DNA of 39,657 nt from an uncultured Collinsella sp. (GCA_900549135.1 URNI01000005.1:1-39657), one strand, 5' to 3'; positions 1-8,035 are shown, numbered from the stretch's first letter. Numbers and translations are program-made. Notes: generated from the letters alone by a model not told the origin.

Positions 1-2
1 AC

Positions 3-329
3 ACTCGTGAACGTTTCTCGCTGATTGTTCCCAACGACGGGGCTGTGTCCAATTTTGACCCAACGGCTATGGTCGAGATTCCCTGCATCGTCGGCAGCGA
101 CGGCTACGAGAAAATTTGCCAAGGTGAGATTCCGCAATTCCAGAAAGGACTTATGGAGGAACAGGTCTCGGTCGAAAAGCTTGCAGTGTCTGCTTGGGTC
201 GACCATTCCTATCAGGAGCTTTGGCAGGCGCTGACGCTTTCGAAGACGGTCCCCTCTGCCTCCGTTGCAAAGAAAATCCTTGACGATCTCATTGAGGCGA
301 ATAAGGAGTTCTGGCCAGAACTCCACTAG
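3..329 (+). CDS. GH4 family 6-phospho-glucosidase, C-terminal part (partial)
   Basis: An open frame runs in from the window edge and ends at TAG 327-329, so only the last ~108 residues are present. The text RFSLIVPNDGAVSNF followed by VVEIPC-like MVEIPCIVG is the conserved C-terminal part of NAD- and Mn-dependent glycoside hydrolase family 4 enzymes (6-phospho-alpha- or beta-glucosidases such as MalH, CelF, LicH). These cytosolic enzymes cleave sugar phosphates delivered by a PTS. The PTS permease starts 68 bp downstream on the same strand, which supports a transport and hydrolysis operon. The catalytic N-terminal half is outside the window, so alpha or beta specificity cannot be read. Confidence 0.85.
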   Translation, partial: TRERFSLIVPNDGAVSNFDPTAMVEIPCIVGSDGYEKICQGEIPQFQKGLMEEQVSVEKLAVSAWVDHSYQELWQALTLSKTVPSASVAKKILDDLIEANKEFWPELH

Positions 330-397
330 TATCGGAAATCAATTTTGTGAATGATGGCGGGCGGCCGACCTTGGACAGGTCGCATGGGAGGAAAACC

Positions 398-1867
398 ATG
401 AGCGAAAGCAAAGAGCTTGCAAATCGCAAGCTCGGCGAGGACGTAGTTGGCCTCGTCGGCGGTAAGGAAAACATCCTGAGCATCTCGCACTGCATGACGC
501 GTCTACGTTTCAAGCTGCGAGACGATGCGAAGGCCGATACTAAGGCAATTGAGTCTCATAAAGGCGTCATTCAGGTAATCAACGCGAATGGCCAGTATCA
601 GGTTGTTGTCGGCATCAATGTGATTGAGGATGTTTACGATGCCGCAGTTGCCGCTTCTGGTGTCGAGGGGCTGGGCGAGGTTAATCTTGATGGTGAGCCC
701 GTCAAGAAAGGAAACCTTGTTAGTGCCCTTATCGATACTATTTCAGGCGTAATCCAGCCGATTCTTGCGGTGCTGTGTGCCGCGGGCATGATCAAGGGTG
801 TTTTGAGTATTCTCGTCGCCCTCGGATGGATTACGGCAACAGACGGCTTGTACCAGATTCTATATGCGGCTGGTGACGGCTTCTTCTACTTCCTGCCGAT
901 CATCCTTGGCTATACCGCGGCAAAGAAGTTTGGCTGCAGTGGGTTCGTTGGCATGACGCTCGGTATCGCACTTACGTATCCGGCGATGGTCAACATCACA
1001 TCGGGCGATGTTTTGGGAACGGTTCTTGCCGGCACTCCCTTTGCCATGAACTACTACACGACTTTCCTCGGCATACCCGTCATCATGCCGTCTTCGGGTT
1101 ATACGAGCTCTGTCATTCCGATTATCATCTCTGTTTGGTTCGCGGCAAAGCTGGAGAAGTGGTGCCGCAAGCATTTCTCTGAGTATGTAAAGTTCTTCTT
1201 TGTGCCTACATGCGTGCTCGTTGTGATGGTCCCCGCTACCTATTTGATTATTGGCCCGATTGCCACCCTGATCACGAACCTCATGAGCCTGCTGTTTAAC
1301 TCCCTCTACAGCTTGCCTGTCATCGGCGGCGCGCTCGGCGGCATCGTGCTTACTGCCATTTGGCAGCCTATGGTCATCTTCGGCTTCCACTGGAGTGTCA
1401 TTGCCCTCATGCTGGTGAACATTGCCTCCCAGGGCTGGGATATTGTCATGGCGCCGTACATGGTTTGCTCGTACGCTCAGTCCCTTGCCGTCCTTGCCAT
1501 TCTTCTGAAGACTAAGGACGTAAAGCTCAAGCAGCTTGCATGGCCGGCGTTCATCTCGGGCTTCTTCTTCGGCATCACCGAGCCCTGCATCTACGGCGTG
1601 ACCCTTCCGCGCAAGAAGCCTTTTGTCATGAGCTGCATCGCCTCTGTGCCCGGCGGCCTAATCATCGGTGCTCTTGGTACCAAGATGTTCGCCTTCACCG
1701 GCGGCGGCTTCTGCGCCTTCCCGGGCTTCATTGATCCGTCCGGCGCAATGGGCGCGAGCTATCTGATTTACGTAATCATAGCCATCGTGGTTTCCAGCGT
1801 GATTTCATTCCTGCTTACGTATGCGACGTACAAGGAGGACGTGCCGGCGGTAGAGGCTGCAAAGTAG
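398..1867 (+). CDS. PTS system glucoside-type EIIBC permease
   Basis: A 489-residue membrane permease that imports and phosphorylates a sugar. The N-terminal EIIB domain (about 1-90) has the phosphoacceptor Cys32 in SHCMTRLRF. The EIIC domain (about 105-480) has about ten hydrophobic segments and the conserved GITEPCIYG signature. There is no EIIA domain at the C-terminus, so an EIIA must be supplied in trans. I chose ATG 398 because GGGAGG lies 6-11 bases upstream; an upstream GTG at 347 in the same frame lacks a ribosome binding site and adds unrelated residues. Together with the upstream GH4 enzyme it suggests uptake and cleavage of an alpha- or beta-glucoside. The exact sugar is not determined by the sequence. 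Confidence 0.93.
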   Translation: MSESKELANRKLGEDVVGLVGGKENILSISHCMTRLRFKLRDDAKADTKAIESHKGVIQVINANGQYQVVVGINVIEDVYDAAVAASGVEGLGEVNLDGEPVKKGNLVSALIDTISGVIQPILAVLCAAGMIKGVLSILVALGWITATDGLYQILYAAGDGFFYFLPIILGYTAAKKFGCSGFVGMTLGIALTYPAMVNITSGDVLGTVLAGTPFAMNYYTTFLGIPVIMPSSGYTSSVIPIIISVWFAAKLEKWCRKHFSEYVKFFFVPTCVLVVMVPATYLIIGPIATLITNLMSLLFNSLYSLPVIGGALGGIVLTAIWQPMVIFGFHWSVIALMLVNIASQGWDIVMAPYMVCSYAQSLAVLAILLKTKDVKLKQLAWPAFISGFFFGITEPCIYGVTLPRKKPFVMSCIASVPGGLIIGALGTKMFAFTGGGFCAFPGFIDPSGAMGASYLIYVIIAIVVSSVISFLLTYATYKEDVPAVEAAK

Positions 1868-1993
1868 CCAAAGAAGTGGAGCCGCGGAACAAGTATTTCC
1901 CCGCGCGCCAGCAATCTGACAAGGTCGTCCTTGGATAAGCGCCGAGGGCGACCTCGTCTTGTACTGATTTCGTTCGAGAGGCAGTGGTTGAGG

Positions 1994-3430
1994 GTGCCTA
2001 ATATTATCTTTGACAATAAGATGGGCGAGGCATGCCTTGCGGCGTGGAGGTCCGCAGGTGTGGAAGTCCGCTCAGTCGTGGTCCGACAAGATGGTGAAGT
2101 CGTCTTCGAGCATGCGGCTGCGCCGTTCGCCCTCGAACACGTTCACCCGCTCTATTCTGTGACTAAGTCCTTCACCTCGGTTGCTGTCGGGATGTTGGTG
2201 AATGAAGGACGGCTGTCGCTGACCGATCGCTGGATTTCATACTTCCCGGAATATGAAGGCGAGATTGCGGATGAGCGCTTTCACAATGTGACGGTTCGCA
2301 ATTTGCTGACTATGACGATGGGGCAGGAGAGTGACCTTTCGTATATTGGCGCGGGAGACGACTGGGCACATGAGGTTCTTCATCGTGAGTTTGACTGGAA
2401 GCCGGGCGAGGTCTTTCACTACGATTCGCTGTGTTCACATTTATTGAGCATGCTCGTGCAACGCATAAGTGGAACGAAAGAATCCGATTATCTCGCCGAA
2501 CGTTTGTTTACGCCGTTAGGCATTAGAAATTGGTGGTGGGAAGAGGATCAAGCCGGTCATACGACCGGAGGTTTTGGTCTTCACCTTTCGACACCGGATT
2601 TGGCTAAGTTTGGTCAATGTTTGCTGGATGGCGGCAAGTGGCGTGGGGAACAGATCATTCCCGCGGAATGGGTTGCCGAGGCGACGAAGATTCAGATGGA
2701 AACGAGCCCCTTTTATCCGTCTGAGGCGACTGAAGACAGCAATGGCTATGGATACCAGTTCTGGATGTGCCGGCGTGGCGGGTTCAGATGCTCTGGCCTT
2801 TTTGGGCAGCTGTGCTACATACGGCCCACAGATGGCCTTGTCATCGCCTGCTCGAGTTCCACGACAGGAAGTAAGGCGCTGCTTGATCCGCTGTATGAGG
2901 TATTGTTCAAAGAGTCTAATGTTCGGGAAACGGTGGCTTCCGAACGTGACTTCGATAGCATTCCCTTGCCAGCTGGGTTGGCTTCTGGCGGACGTTTGAG
3001 TTCATTACGCCTCGAGGGCATTCACCGTTGCATTTTCGGGGATTTTGAAGAGATCGATATTCGATTTCATGAGAATGAGCTGGATTTATCTCTGTTGCGC
3101 GATGGTCGCGAGTACGGCGTGAGGGCCGGCTACAAGTCTTGGGTTTGTAAATCGGGCGATGGGGCCGGAGTCGGAGACCTCTTTCCTTTCGTGACTCATG
3201 AAGCTGAGAGGGACGATGCCCCCGCATGGGATGTTCGCAAGTTGTTTGCAGCGTATGCCTGGACTTCGCCAACAAGTTTACAAATCGAGACCAGGGAACT
3301 GGACTACACACGGCGCTGTTTTATCGATGTACGGATCGGAGGTATTTATGCTGTGTGCAGGGTGCGAGTTGAGGGAATGTGCTGTTTCCCGGCGCCCTCG
3401 GAACTCACAGCGATTTTGAAGTTGGGATAA
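1994..3430 (+). CDS. Serine hydrolase, beta-lactamase class C-like
   Basis: A ~478-residue protein of the serine beta-lactamase-like family (class C/EstB type, PF00144), which hydrolyses esters or peptides rather than necessarily beta-lactams. The nucleophile motif SxxK is SVTK (Ser55, Lys58, counting from GTG 1994), in LYSVTKSFTSVAVG. A Y-x-S motif occurs in FHYDSLCSH, and TGGFGLHLSTPDLAKFGQ is typical for the family. The last ~150 residues are an extra beta-rich domain. No signal peptide is visible. The start is uncertain: TTG 1931 (AAGG upstream), GTG 1994 (GAGAGG upstream) and ATG 2021 (no good site) share the frame. It lies 63-126 bp after the PTS gene and may belong to that operon. Confidence 0.82.
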   Translation: MPNIIFDNKMGEACLAAWRSAGVEVRSVVVRQDGEVVFEHAAAPFALEHVHPLYSVTKSFTSVAVGMLVNEGRLSLTDRWISYFPEYEGEIADERFHNVTVRNLLTMTMGQESDLSYIGAGDDWAHEVLHREFDWKPGEVFHYDSLCSHLLSMLVQRISGTKESDYLAERLFTPLGIRNWWWEEDQAGHTTGGFGLHLSTPDLAKFGQCLLDGGKWRGEQIIPAEWVAEATKIQMETSPFYPSEATEDSNGYGYQFWMCRRGGFRCSGLFGQLCYIRPTDGLVIACSSSTTGSKALLDPLYEVLFKESNVRETVASERDFDSIPLPAGLASGGRLSSLRLEGIHRCIFGDFEEIDIRFHENELDLSLLRDGREYGVRAGYKSWVCKSGDGAGVGDLFPFVTHEAERDDAPAWDVRKLFAAYAWTSPTSLQIETRELDYTRRCFIDVRIGGIYAVCRVRVEGMCCFPAPSELTAILKLG

Positions 3431-3638
3431 TTTTTCAAGGCGTGCGATTGATAAGAAAGCTTGTCAACATCACGGCTAATGGAGACGGAGCTGTCTCCAG
3501 GCAATGTTTTTCGATACGGACGTTTCAGATATCGTATTGCTAGGGACTAAGTTAATCACTTGTTAGGGTCGAAGCGTAAGTGCGTTTCCTCGGCTCCGCG
3601 CCCTGTTGGGTTCGAATCCCGGTACATGGCAGCAAAAA
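3431..3638. other. Host intergenic stretch left of attL
   Basis: No credible gene was found between the serine hydrolase and the attL terminator. A short dyad GGAGAC/GTCTCC (3481-3498) followed by a T-rich stretch could end the upstream gene. At 3608-3622 there is a GGGTTCGAATCCC sequence like a tRNA T-arm, but no matching acceptor, D-arm or anticodon arm could be fitted to it. This part is chromosomal, not phage. Confidence 0.45.
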
Positions 3639-3663
3639 GCCCGCTATCGTGAGGATAGCGGGC
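3634..3663 (-). terminator. Intrinsic terminator, originally that of tRNA-Glu
   Basis: A perfect 10-bp stem GCCCGCTATC/GATAGCGGGC with a 5-nt loop (3639-3663) is followed on the minus strand by five T (3634-3638). It lies on the host side of attL, 10 bp from the core. Rejoining the host sequences at the 10-bp core would place it about 10 nt after the CCA end of tRNA-Glu. In the lysogen it is separated from that tRNA by the prophage. Confidence 0.8.
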
Positions 3664-3672
3664 TTCTCATTT

Positions 3673-3682
3673 CAAATGGTGC
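3673..3682. other. attL core (prophage left end)
   Basis: CAAATGGTGC occurs here and again in the same orientation at 38992-39001. The right copy contains the CCA end, discriminator and last two acceptor bases of tRNA-Glu. The left copy adjoins the orphaned tRNA terminator. This direct repeat brackets all phage genes and ends in the integrase gene, so it is read as the attachment core. Cores of serine integrases are short, so the real crossover is a dinucleotide inside or near it. A dyad CCTCG-AAC-CGAGG (3697-3709) lies just inside the phage side. Confidence 0.75.
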
Positions 3683-3756
3683 ACCGTTTGCGCATCTCCT
3701 CGAACCGAGGTGTGCGCCGTCGGCACAATCGTTTTCGTTAGGATACCACGAGCGGC

Positions 3757-4785
3757 CTAGGAAACAACCAGGCGCATGCCGGGATAGATCAGGTTCGGGT
3801 TTGAGATGCCGTTCTTGGCGGCGAGATCCTGATAGGTCGTGCCGTACTTTGAGGCGATTCCGGAAAGGGTGTCGCCGCTCTGCACCACGTATACCTGCTC
3901 GGTTTCGGCCTGCCCGTTGATGACCGCCATAACCTCGTCGTAGCGCGGCCCCAAAACAGCCTTGCGGCGGCTGCCGTTGCCGTAATCGCCCGCCCATGTC
4001 TCAGCGGCCAGATTTTCGGCGGATACCGTGAGGATGTGGTTCACGAGCGACTGCACCTCCTGGTAGCGGTCGCCCAGCGCGTGCTTGCGGTCGTCGCCGT
4101 CTCCGAGCTCGCCAGCGAGCACCTTCGCCGCGAGGTCTGCCGTTGGCGTCTCATCGATGCCGTGGATAAGCGAGTCGGGATCGCCGTTGGAGCCGCCCGC
4201 CATGGCCTCCCACTCCGCGCGGGAGATATAGCACTTGTTGATGTCGAGGTTGCCCGCCCAGCCGTCCAGGCGCCCGCACGAGGAGTACTGGCGGATGGCG
4301 CAGTCGTAAGCGCCCTCGTTCCAAGGCGCGTCCTGGTAGCCCGTGGCGTTCATGTCGGCGTACTGCGCCACCCACGTCTTGGCGTCGGTGAGGTTCCACG
4401 GGAATACGCTCTTGGATGCGTAGATGCCGATGCGATCCATGCCAAAGCCCAGAAGCTCGGCCAAACGCTCTGCCATGGCCTTGAGGTAGGACGTGTCGCC
4501 CCACGCCTCGTTGCCCTGATCCTCCCAGTCGATGAAGAACGCGGCCTTGCCGACGTAGCCCTTGCAGTGCTCGTAGAAGTACTCGGCCTCCGCATCGGCA
4601 TCGCCGCCGTTGACGTAGTGGTACACGCCCACAAGCTTGCCAAGGCCAATCGCCTGCTGGATCTGACGGTCGCAGTCGGGCGACACGTAGCGCGTGCCCT
4701 CGGTAGCCTTGCAGATAACGAAGTCGAACGGGACAGCCGCGAGGTTGATGCCGTTCTGCCAATTGCTGATGTCGATTCCGTTCAT
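3757..4785 (-). CDS. Endolysin: GH25 muramidase with two CW_7 repeats and LysM
   Basis: A 342-residue lysin that cuts the N-acetylmuramyl-beta-1,4-N-acetylglucosamine bond. The GH25 domain covers about 1-190 with Asp5 (GIDISNWQ) and the Asp86-x-Glu88 pair (FFIDWED). Two CW_7 (Cpl-7-like) cell-wall binding repeats follow at about 216-251 and 258-290, each with the L-A-G-x-x-G-xG-xxR-xx-LG-xRY pattern. A LysM domain lies at 298-341 (YVVQSGDTLSGIASKYG). No signal peptide is visible, so it probably needs the holin upstream. It follows the C39-like peptidase by 1 bp and is the last late gene. Confidence 0.95.
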   Translation of the reverse strand: MNGIDISNWQNGINLAAVPFDFVICKATEGTRYVSPDCDRQIQQAIGLGKLVGVYHYVNGGDADAEAEYFYEHCKGYVGKAAFFIDWEDQGNEAWGDTSYLKAMAERLAELLGFGMDRIGIYASKSVFPWNLTDAKTWVAQYADMNATGYQDAPWNEGAYDCAIRQYSSCGRLDGWAGNLDINKCYISRAEWEAMAGGSNGDPDSLIHGIDETPTADLAAKVLAGELGDGDDRKHALGDRYQEVQSLVNHILTVSAENLAAETWAGDYGNGSRRKAVLGPRYDEVMAVINGQAETEQVYVVQSGDTLSGIASKYGTTYQDLAAKNGISNPNLIYPGMRLVVS

Positions 4786-4786
4786 T

Positions 4787-5437
4787 CTATTCAGCGCTCC
4801 CTATCGCTATGAAATAAGCCCAATCAACTTGTTCGTACTGTTCGCGGCTCAGCCGCACCACGCCCTCGTAGGGGTCGTGGAAGGTCGCCGCCTCGCCGTC
4901 CCATCCGCAAAGCAGGACGATGTGCCCGCCGTAGTTCTTGCCGCCTTCGCGGAGCTGGCCAGTTAGGCTGCAAAACACCATCCAGCCGCCAGCCGCCTCG
5001 TCCAAGGCGTCATCGGCGTTGTCGTGGATAGGCGTGTAGCCCAAAGCCTGGTCGTTCGCGTTCATCCAACGGCAGAACTTTTCCATGTCGTTCACGCCGT
5101 CCGTGAGGCACGATTCGCCAACGAAGCCCAGCATCTGCGCCGGCGTGCATGCCTGTCCGTAGAGCCATTTCCACGCCATGGCCGCGCACGTGAGGCCGCA
5201 GCCGGCAGCAGCCAGGTCTTCGCCCGCATACGAAAGCCCGCCCCAGCGCTCGTCTGCTTGGAGGTAGACGGGCACCTCGGCGGGCTTGTCGAGCGGCTTG
5301 TCGTAGATGACGGGCAAAGGCTCTTCCTTCGGCACCTTCGGCACGTTAGAGGCTATAAGCGCCACGTCGGCGAAGGCGGCGAGCAAAGCAAGCAGCGAGA
5401 TGGCGGCGGCGATGCGCACGAGGCGCTTGCCGCCCAT
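4787..5437 (-). CDS. Membrane-anchored C39-like cysteine peptidase, likely second lysis enzyme
   Basis: A 216-residue protein with a basic N-terminus and a hydrophobic segment at about 8-30 (signal anchor or signal peptide), a Pro/Lys-rich linker, then a papain-like domain of the C39_2 type. The likely catalytic residues are Cys80 (AAGCGLT), His172 (GGHIVLL) and Asp188 (FHDPYEG). The start at ATG 5437 sits 2 bp after the holin stop; longer frame extensions lie inside the holin gene and are not protein-like. Its position between holin and muramidase suggests cleavage of peptide cross-links during lysis. Bacteriocin-type processing is a less likely alternative because no transporter is near. 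Confidence 0.78.
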   Translation of the reverse strand: MGGKRLVRIAAAISLLALLAAFADVALIASNVPKVPKEEPLPVIYDKPLDKPAEVPVYLQADERWGGLSYAGEDLAAAGCGLTCAAMAWKWLYGQACTPAQMLGFVGESCLTDGVNDMEKFCRWMNANDQALGYTPIHDNADDALDEAAGGWMVFCSLTGQLREGGKNYGGHIVLLCGWDGEAATFHDPYEGVVRLSREQYEQVDWAYFIAIGSAE

Positions 5438-5439
5438 TC

Positions 5440-5748
5440 CTAGTCGTCCTTCTTCGGAGTGCCCATGGCAAGCAGCGCGTCGAGCCACTTGTCTGTCACG
5501 CCGACCGCCTTGAAGGCTGCATATGCCACCTGCACGCCGCCTACCGCGGCGAAGATGGACGTAACCCACGCCGTGGGGTCAGTCGGCATACCCCCGGCCA
5601 TGGCCGTCAATGCGCCGCACAGCGCCGATACTGCGATGGCCGTCCAGCGGGCGACATTGCCGGTCATCGCCTTCGTCTTGATAGCCTGCACGATATAGGG
5701 CACCACGAGGACGGTCAGCACCGTGAGTCCTGCCTGTATATCAGTCAT
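5440..5748 (-). CDS. Putative holin
   Basis: A 102-residue protein with hydrophobic stretches at about 5-25 (LTVLTVLVVPYIVQAI), 37-52 (AIAVSALCGALTAMAG) and a weaker one near 62-80, then a charged C-terminus ending PKKDD. Size, membrane segments and charged tail fit phage holins, which open the inner membrane so that lysins reach the wall. It sits directly before two lysins. Assignment is by topology and position; no family-specific motif was recognised. Confidence 0.75.
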   Translation of the reverse strand: MTDIQAGLTVLTVLVVPYIVQAIKTKAMTGNVARWTAIAVSALCGALTAMAGGMPTDPTAWVTSIFAAVGGVQVAYAAFKAVGVTDKWLDALLAMGTPKKDD

Positions 5749-5750
5749 CT

Positions 5751-6164
5751 TTATCTCCCTGTCTCCTTGTTGTACATGAGGTCGACTCGGTCGTAGATAT
5801 GGTCGACCTTCTCGGCCATGCCCTGGCTACGCGCCTGGCTGTGGACCAAGTCCGCGTGGAGGACGTCATTTGACGCGACAACCGACTCCATGAGCGTTTT
5901 CATTCCTTCAATCAGGGTGTTGCTGCGCTCCATCTGGGCGGCGATGCGCCCCTCCATTTGGGACCGCTCGCGGTCGCGCTGCGCCCTCTCGTCGACTTCG
6001 GCCTGCTTGCGCTCCTCGCGCTTCAGGTCGAGCTCGCCCTTCCGCTGGTTTTGGCGTTTGTACTCCTCAAGAAATTGTCTCCCGAAGTAGAACGCAACGA
6101 GCGTCAGGAGCACGCCGCCAAGCCAAGCCGGTCCGTAAGGCGCAAAAAGCTTGAGCACTTCCAT
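5751..6164 (-). CDS. Membrane-anchored coiled-coil protein of the lysis cassette
   Basis: A 137-residue protein with one N-terminal transmembrane segment (about 12-29, PAWLGGVLLTLVAFYFG) followed by a long charged coiled coil (about 30-130). The start at ATG 6164 has AAGGAGG 9 bases upstream; a longer in-frame extension overlaps the XkdX gene and is not protein-like. In many siphovirus cassettes a small protein of this shape (hemolysin XhlA-like or spanin/antiholin-like) lies between XkdX and the holin. The layout fits XhlA-type proteins, but the sequence match is by architecture only. Confidence 0.65.
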   Translation of the reverse strand: MEVLKLFAPYGPAWLGGVLLTLVAFYFGRQFLEEYKRQNQRKGELDLKREERKQAEVDERAQRDRERSQMEGRIAAQMERSNTLIEGMKTLMESVVASNDVLHADLVHSQARSQGMAEKVDHIYDRVDLMYNKETGR

Positions 6165-6184
6165 CCTGGGCGCCCTCCTTCCGC

Positions 6185-6352
6185 CTATTCGGCCGTGTAC
6201 TCCTCGCCGGTGATTTCCTTGTACTCGTCGGCGGTGATCCATTTGCACTCGACAGCCTTGTAGACGCGCGCCTTGCTCCAAAGGTCTTTGTCGTAGTACT
6301 TCTTGACCTTCGCGAAGTGCTTGGAATGCTCAACGGTTTTCTTCGTAGCCAT
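6185..6352 (-). CDS. XkdX-like small phage protein
   Basis: A 55-residue ORF starting at ATG 6352 and overlapping the upstream stop in TAATG. The text FAKVKKYYDKDLWSKARVYKAVECKWITADEYKEITGEEY, in segments, matches the XkdX family pattern (Y-x-KGLW...V..AV..GWIT..EY.EITG). XkdX proteins are found between tail fibre and lysis genes of Gram-positive phages; their function is unknown. Confidence 0.85.
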   Translation of the reverse strand: MATKKTVEHSKHFAKVKKYYDKDLWSKARVYKAVECKWITADEYKEITGEEYTAE

Positions 6353-6678
6353 TACTGGTCACCTCCCACGGTCATGAGCAGGTAGTCGATGTTCGCCGTG
6401 TTGGTCTCGGTCTGCGTCGGCTGGGACGCCTGCTCGCGCATCTGTTCGAGCAGCGCCGGGAGGTCGGGCACCTCGCCGTTGGCGTAGGCGGCGAGCGCGG
6501 AGGTGTAGGCGAGCTTTCGCGCCTTCCGCTCCACGTACTCGTCATCGTCGATAACGCCCGCGTCGTGCGCCGCGTCGGGGTCGCCGATCTGCGACAGCAA
6601 GTCGCGCAGGGCGTTGACCTCGGCCAGGGTGCCGTCTCGAAGCTCGTCGGGGCGCGGCATGTCTTCCTCAGTGTCCAT
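6352..6678 (-). CDS. Tail-region hypothetical protein before XkdX
   Basis: A 108-residue acidic, helical protein (MDTEEDMPRPDELRDG...). No domain was recognised. Genes of this size and place, just before XkdX, are common in siphoviruses and are thought to be small baseplate or assembly proteins. It is the first gene after the RT terminator and has its own promoter-like motif at 6712-6732 and an AAGGAGT ribosome binding site. Confidence 0.75.
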   Translation of the reverse strand: MDTEEDMPRPDELRDGTLAEVNALRDLLSQIGDPDAAHDAGVIDDDEYVERKARKLAYTSALAAYANGEVPDLPALLEQMREQASQPTQTETNTANIDYLLMTVGGDQ

Positions 6679-6711
6679 GCGGACTCCTTCCTTATCGGGG
6701 AATGTGCCGCC

Positions 6712-6732
6712 ATCGTATTAGCGCCGTGAGAT
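6712..6732 (-). promoter_or_regulatory. Late promoter-like motif, copy B (ATCTCACG-N7-TACGAT)
   Basis: On the minus strand ATCTCACG (6725-6732) is followed after 7 bp by TACGAT (6712-6717), a possible -10 box, 34 bp before the start of the 6352..6678 gene. Copy A at 25111-25131 matches it in arrangement and in most positions. No usual -35 box is present. It lies just after an intrinsic terminator, so it probably starts the lysis transcript. Confidence 0.55.
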
Positions 6733-6754
6733 TGCCTGGCCGTTTGGGCGGGCG

Positions 6755-6786
6755 CGAAGAAAGAAGGCGCGCCGCAGCACGCCTTC
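6755..6786 (-). terminator. Intrinsic terminator after the reverse transcriptase gene
   Basis: On the minus strand a 10-bp stem GAAGGCGTGC/GCGCGCCTTC (one G-U pair, loop TGCG, 6763-6786) is followed by TTTCTTC. It starts 11 bp after the RT stop codon and ends the tail transcript. Confidence 0.7.
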
Positions 6787-6796
6787 GCTGTCTTGG

Positions 6797-8026
6797 TTAT
6801 TTCGTTTTCGACCCGTCTAGGCCGCCGTTTTGAGTTGCCGCCCTTCCGCTATGGCGAGGGCGTTCCGCCCGAATCGTCTCTCGGGCTTGATTGCATTGAG
6901 CAACCCCCCCCGCGAGATTTTCGAACAGGCTGCGGTACAGCGCGTCCATGGCCAGCACGCTGCGGTGCGCGTCCAAGTGAGCCATGCCGCCGCGCCAGCT
7001 CTGGTAGCTCTGCTGCACCTGCTCGGGCGTCATGACCCCCTCGGCCACCATGCGCGCCATCTTCTTCAGCTTGCGTCGCTCGCGCGTGATGGAGTCGCGG
7101 CACGGCTTCATGACGATGCGGCCCGTTTCGGTGTAGAAGATGCGCTTCTTCAGCCACGTGAAGCCGCGCGTCAGCTTCACCACGCGGGTCTTGCGCGGGT
7201 TCAGCGCGATGCCGAGCTTCGCGCACTCGTGCTCTATCAGCAGAAGGCACACTTGCAGGTACTCCTTGGACTCGTGGATCAGGTAGAAGTCGTCCATGTA
7301 GCGCCCGTAGGCCTCGGGGCGCAGCATCTCGGCCACGTAGTGGTCGATGAGGTTGGGGTGCGCCACCGCGCATATCTGGTTTGGCTCGCTGCCCAGGCCC
7401 AGGCCGACCTCGCCCTGCGCGTCTATCAGGCGGTGCTCAAGGGCGACCACGCGCGGGTCGAGCAGCGCGTCGGCCACCTGCCGTTTGACCGGCTCGTGGG
7501 CAATGCGCGCGAAGTAGTCGGAGAAGTCGCCCAGCAGTATGTAGCCCTCGCGCCCATGCCGCCGCCAGTGGTCGGCCAGGTGGCGCTTGAGCAGCTTAAG
7601 GGCGTAGTCGGTGCCGCGCCCCTTGATGTTGGCGGAGTTCGCGGATACGAGCGTGGGGACTATCGCGGGCACGAGGGCGTTCTGGGACAGCGACTTCTGC
7701 ACCACGCGCTCGGGGAAGTGCACTGCACTGATGTGGCGCAGCTTGCCGCGCTCCCACAGGTCGAAGCGGATGAAACCCCGGCATATGTCGCGGCCCTCCA
7801 AAAGGTCTTGGCGCGATTTCACGGCGTTTCGCAGGTAGTCCTTCATGTACCGCTGCGTCGAGGCCTTCCACATTACGCCGCGCGCGGCCTGCTTGGAAGC
7901 CTTGCACAGGCTGTTGAGGTCGGCCACCGTCTCAAGGGTGCACGCCTTGACGCGCTCGGCCTTGGCCCTGGCGCGCTTCTCCTCGCGGCGCTTCCGGCGT
8001 GCGGCCCGCCTTTGCTCCGAGTTCAT
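6797..8026 (-). CDS. DGR-like phage reverse transcriptase
   Basis: A 409-residue reverse transcriptase. Counting from ATG 8026, the catalytic motifs are GDFSDYF (Asp167) and YMDD (243-246), in GRYMDDFYLIH. The segment GLGLGSEPNQ (about 208-217) stands where RTs of diversity-generating retroelements have xGxxxSQ; here the Ser is replaced, ending PNQ. The thumb-like region ends in SYQSWRGGMAHLDAHRS, typical of phage DGR RTs. A very basic N-terminus (1-30) precedes it. The neighbour transcribed just before is a tail protein with a DGR-type variable C-terminus. I prefer ATG 8026 (GGGGTG upstream) to GTG 8035. No maturase or HNH domain is present, so a group II intron is unlikely. An 8-G tract (6904-6911) lies near the 3' end. 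Confidence 0.85.
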   Translation of the reverse strand: MNSEQRRAARRKRREEKRARAKAERVKACTLETVADLNSLCKASKQAARGVMWKASTQRYMKDYLRNAVKSRQDLLEGRDICRGFIRFDLWERGKLRHISAVHFPERVVQKSLSQNALVPAIVPTLVSANSANIKGRGTDYALKLLKRHLADHWRRHGREGYILLGDFSDYFARIAHEPVKRQVADALLDPRVVALEHRLIDAQGEVGLGLGSEPNQICAVAHPNLIDHYVAEMLRPEAYGRYMDDFYLIHESKEYLQVCLLLIEHECAKLGIALNPRKTRVVKLTRGFTWLKKRIFYTETGRIVMKPCRDSITRERRKLKKMARMVAEGVMTPEQVQQSYQSWRGGMAHLDAHRSVLAMDALYRSLFENLAGGVAQCNQARETIRAERPRHSGRAATQNGGLDGSKTK

Positions 8027-8035
8027 AGAAGGCAC

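Noticed and set aside
3557..3633. tRNA-like sequence with a GGGTTCGAATCCC T-arm on the + strand
   Set aside because: The T stem has two weak pairs, and no 5' acceptor strand matching TACATGG nor an anticodon arm could be found. At most a remnant.
3606..3920. 104-residue + strand open frame crossing attL
   Set aside because: Covers the terminator, att core and the antisense of the lysin LysM domain; no protein-like pattern.
6797..8026. Group II intron or retron
   Set aside because: No maturase/HNH domain, no intron RNA ends seen, and the neighbours are tail genes with a DGR-type target.
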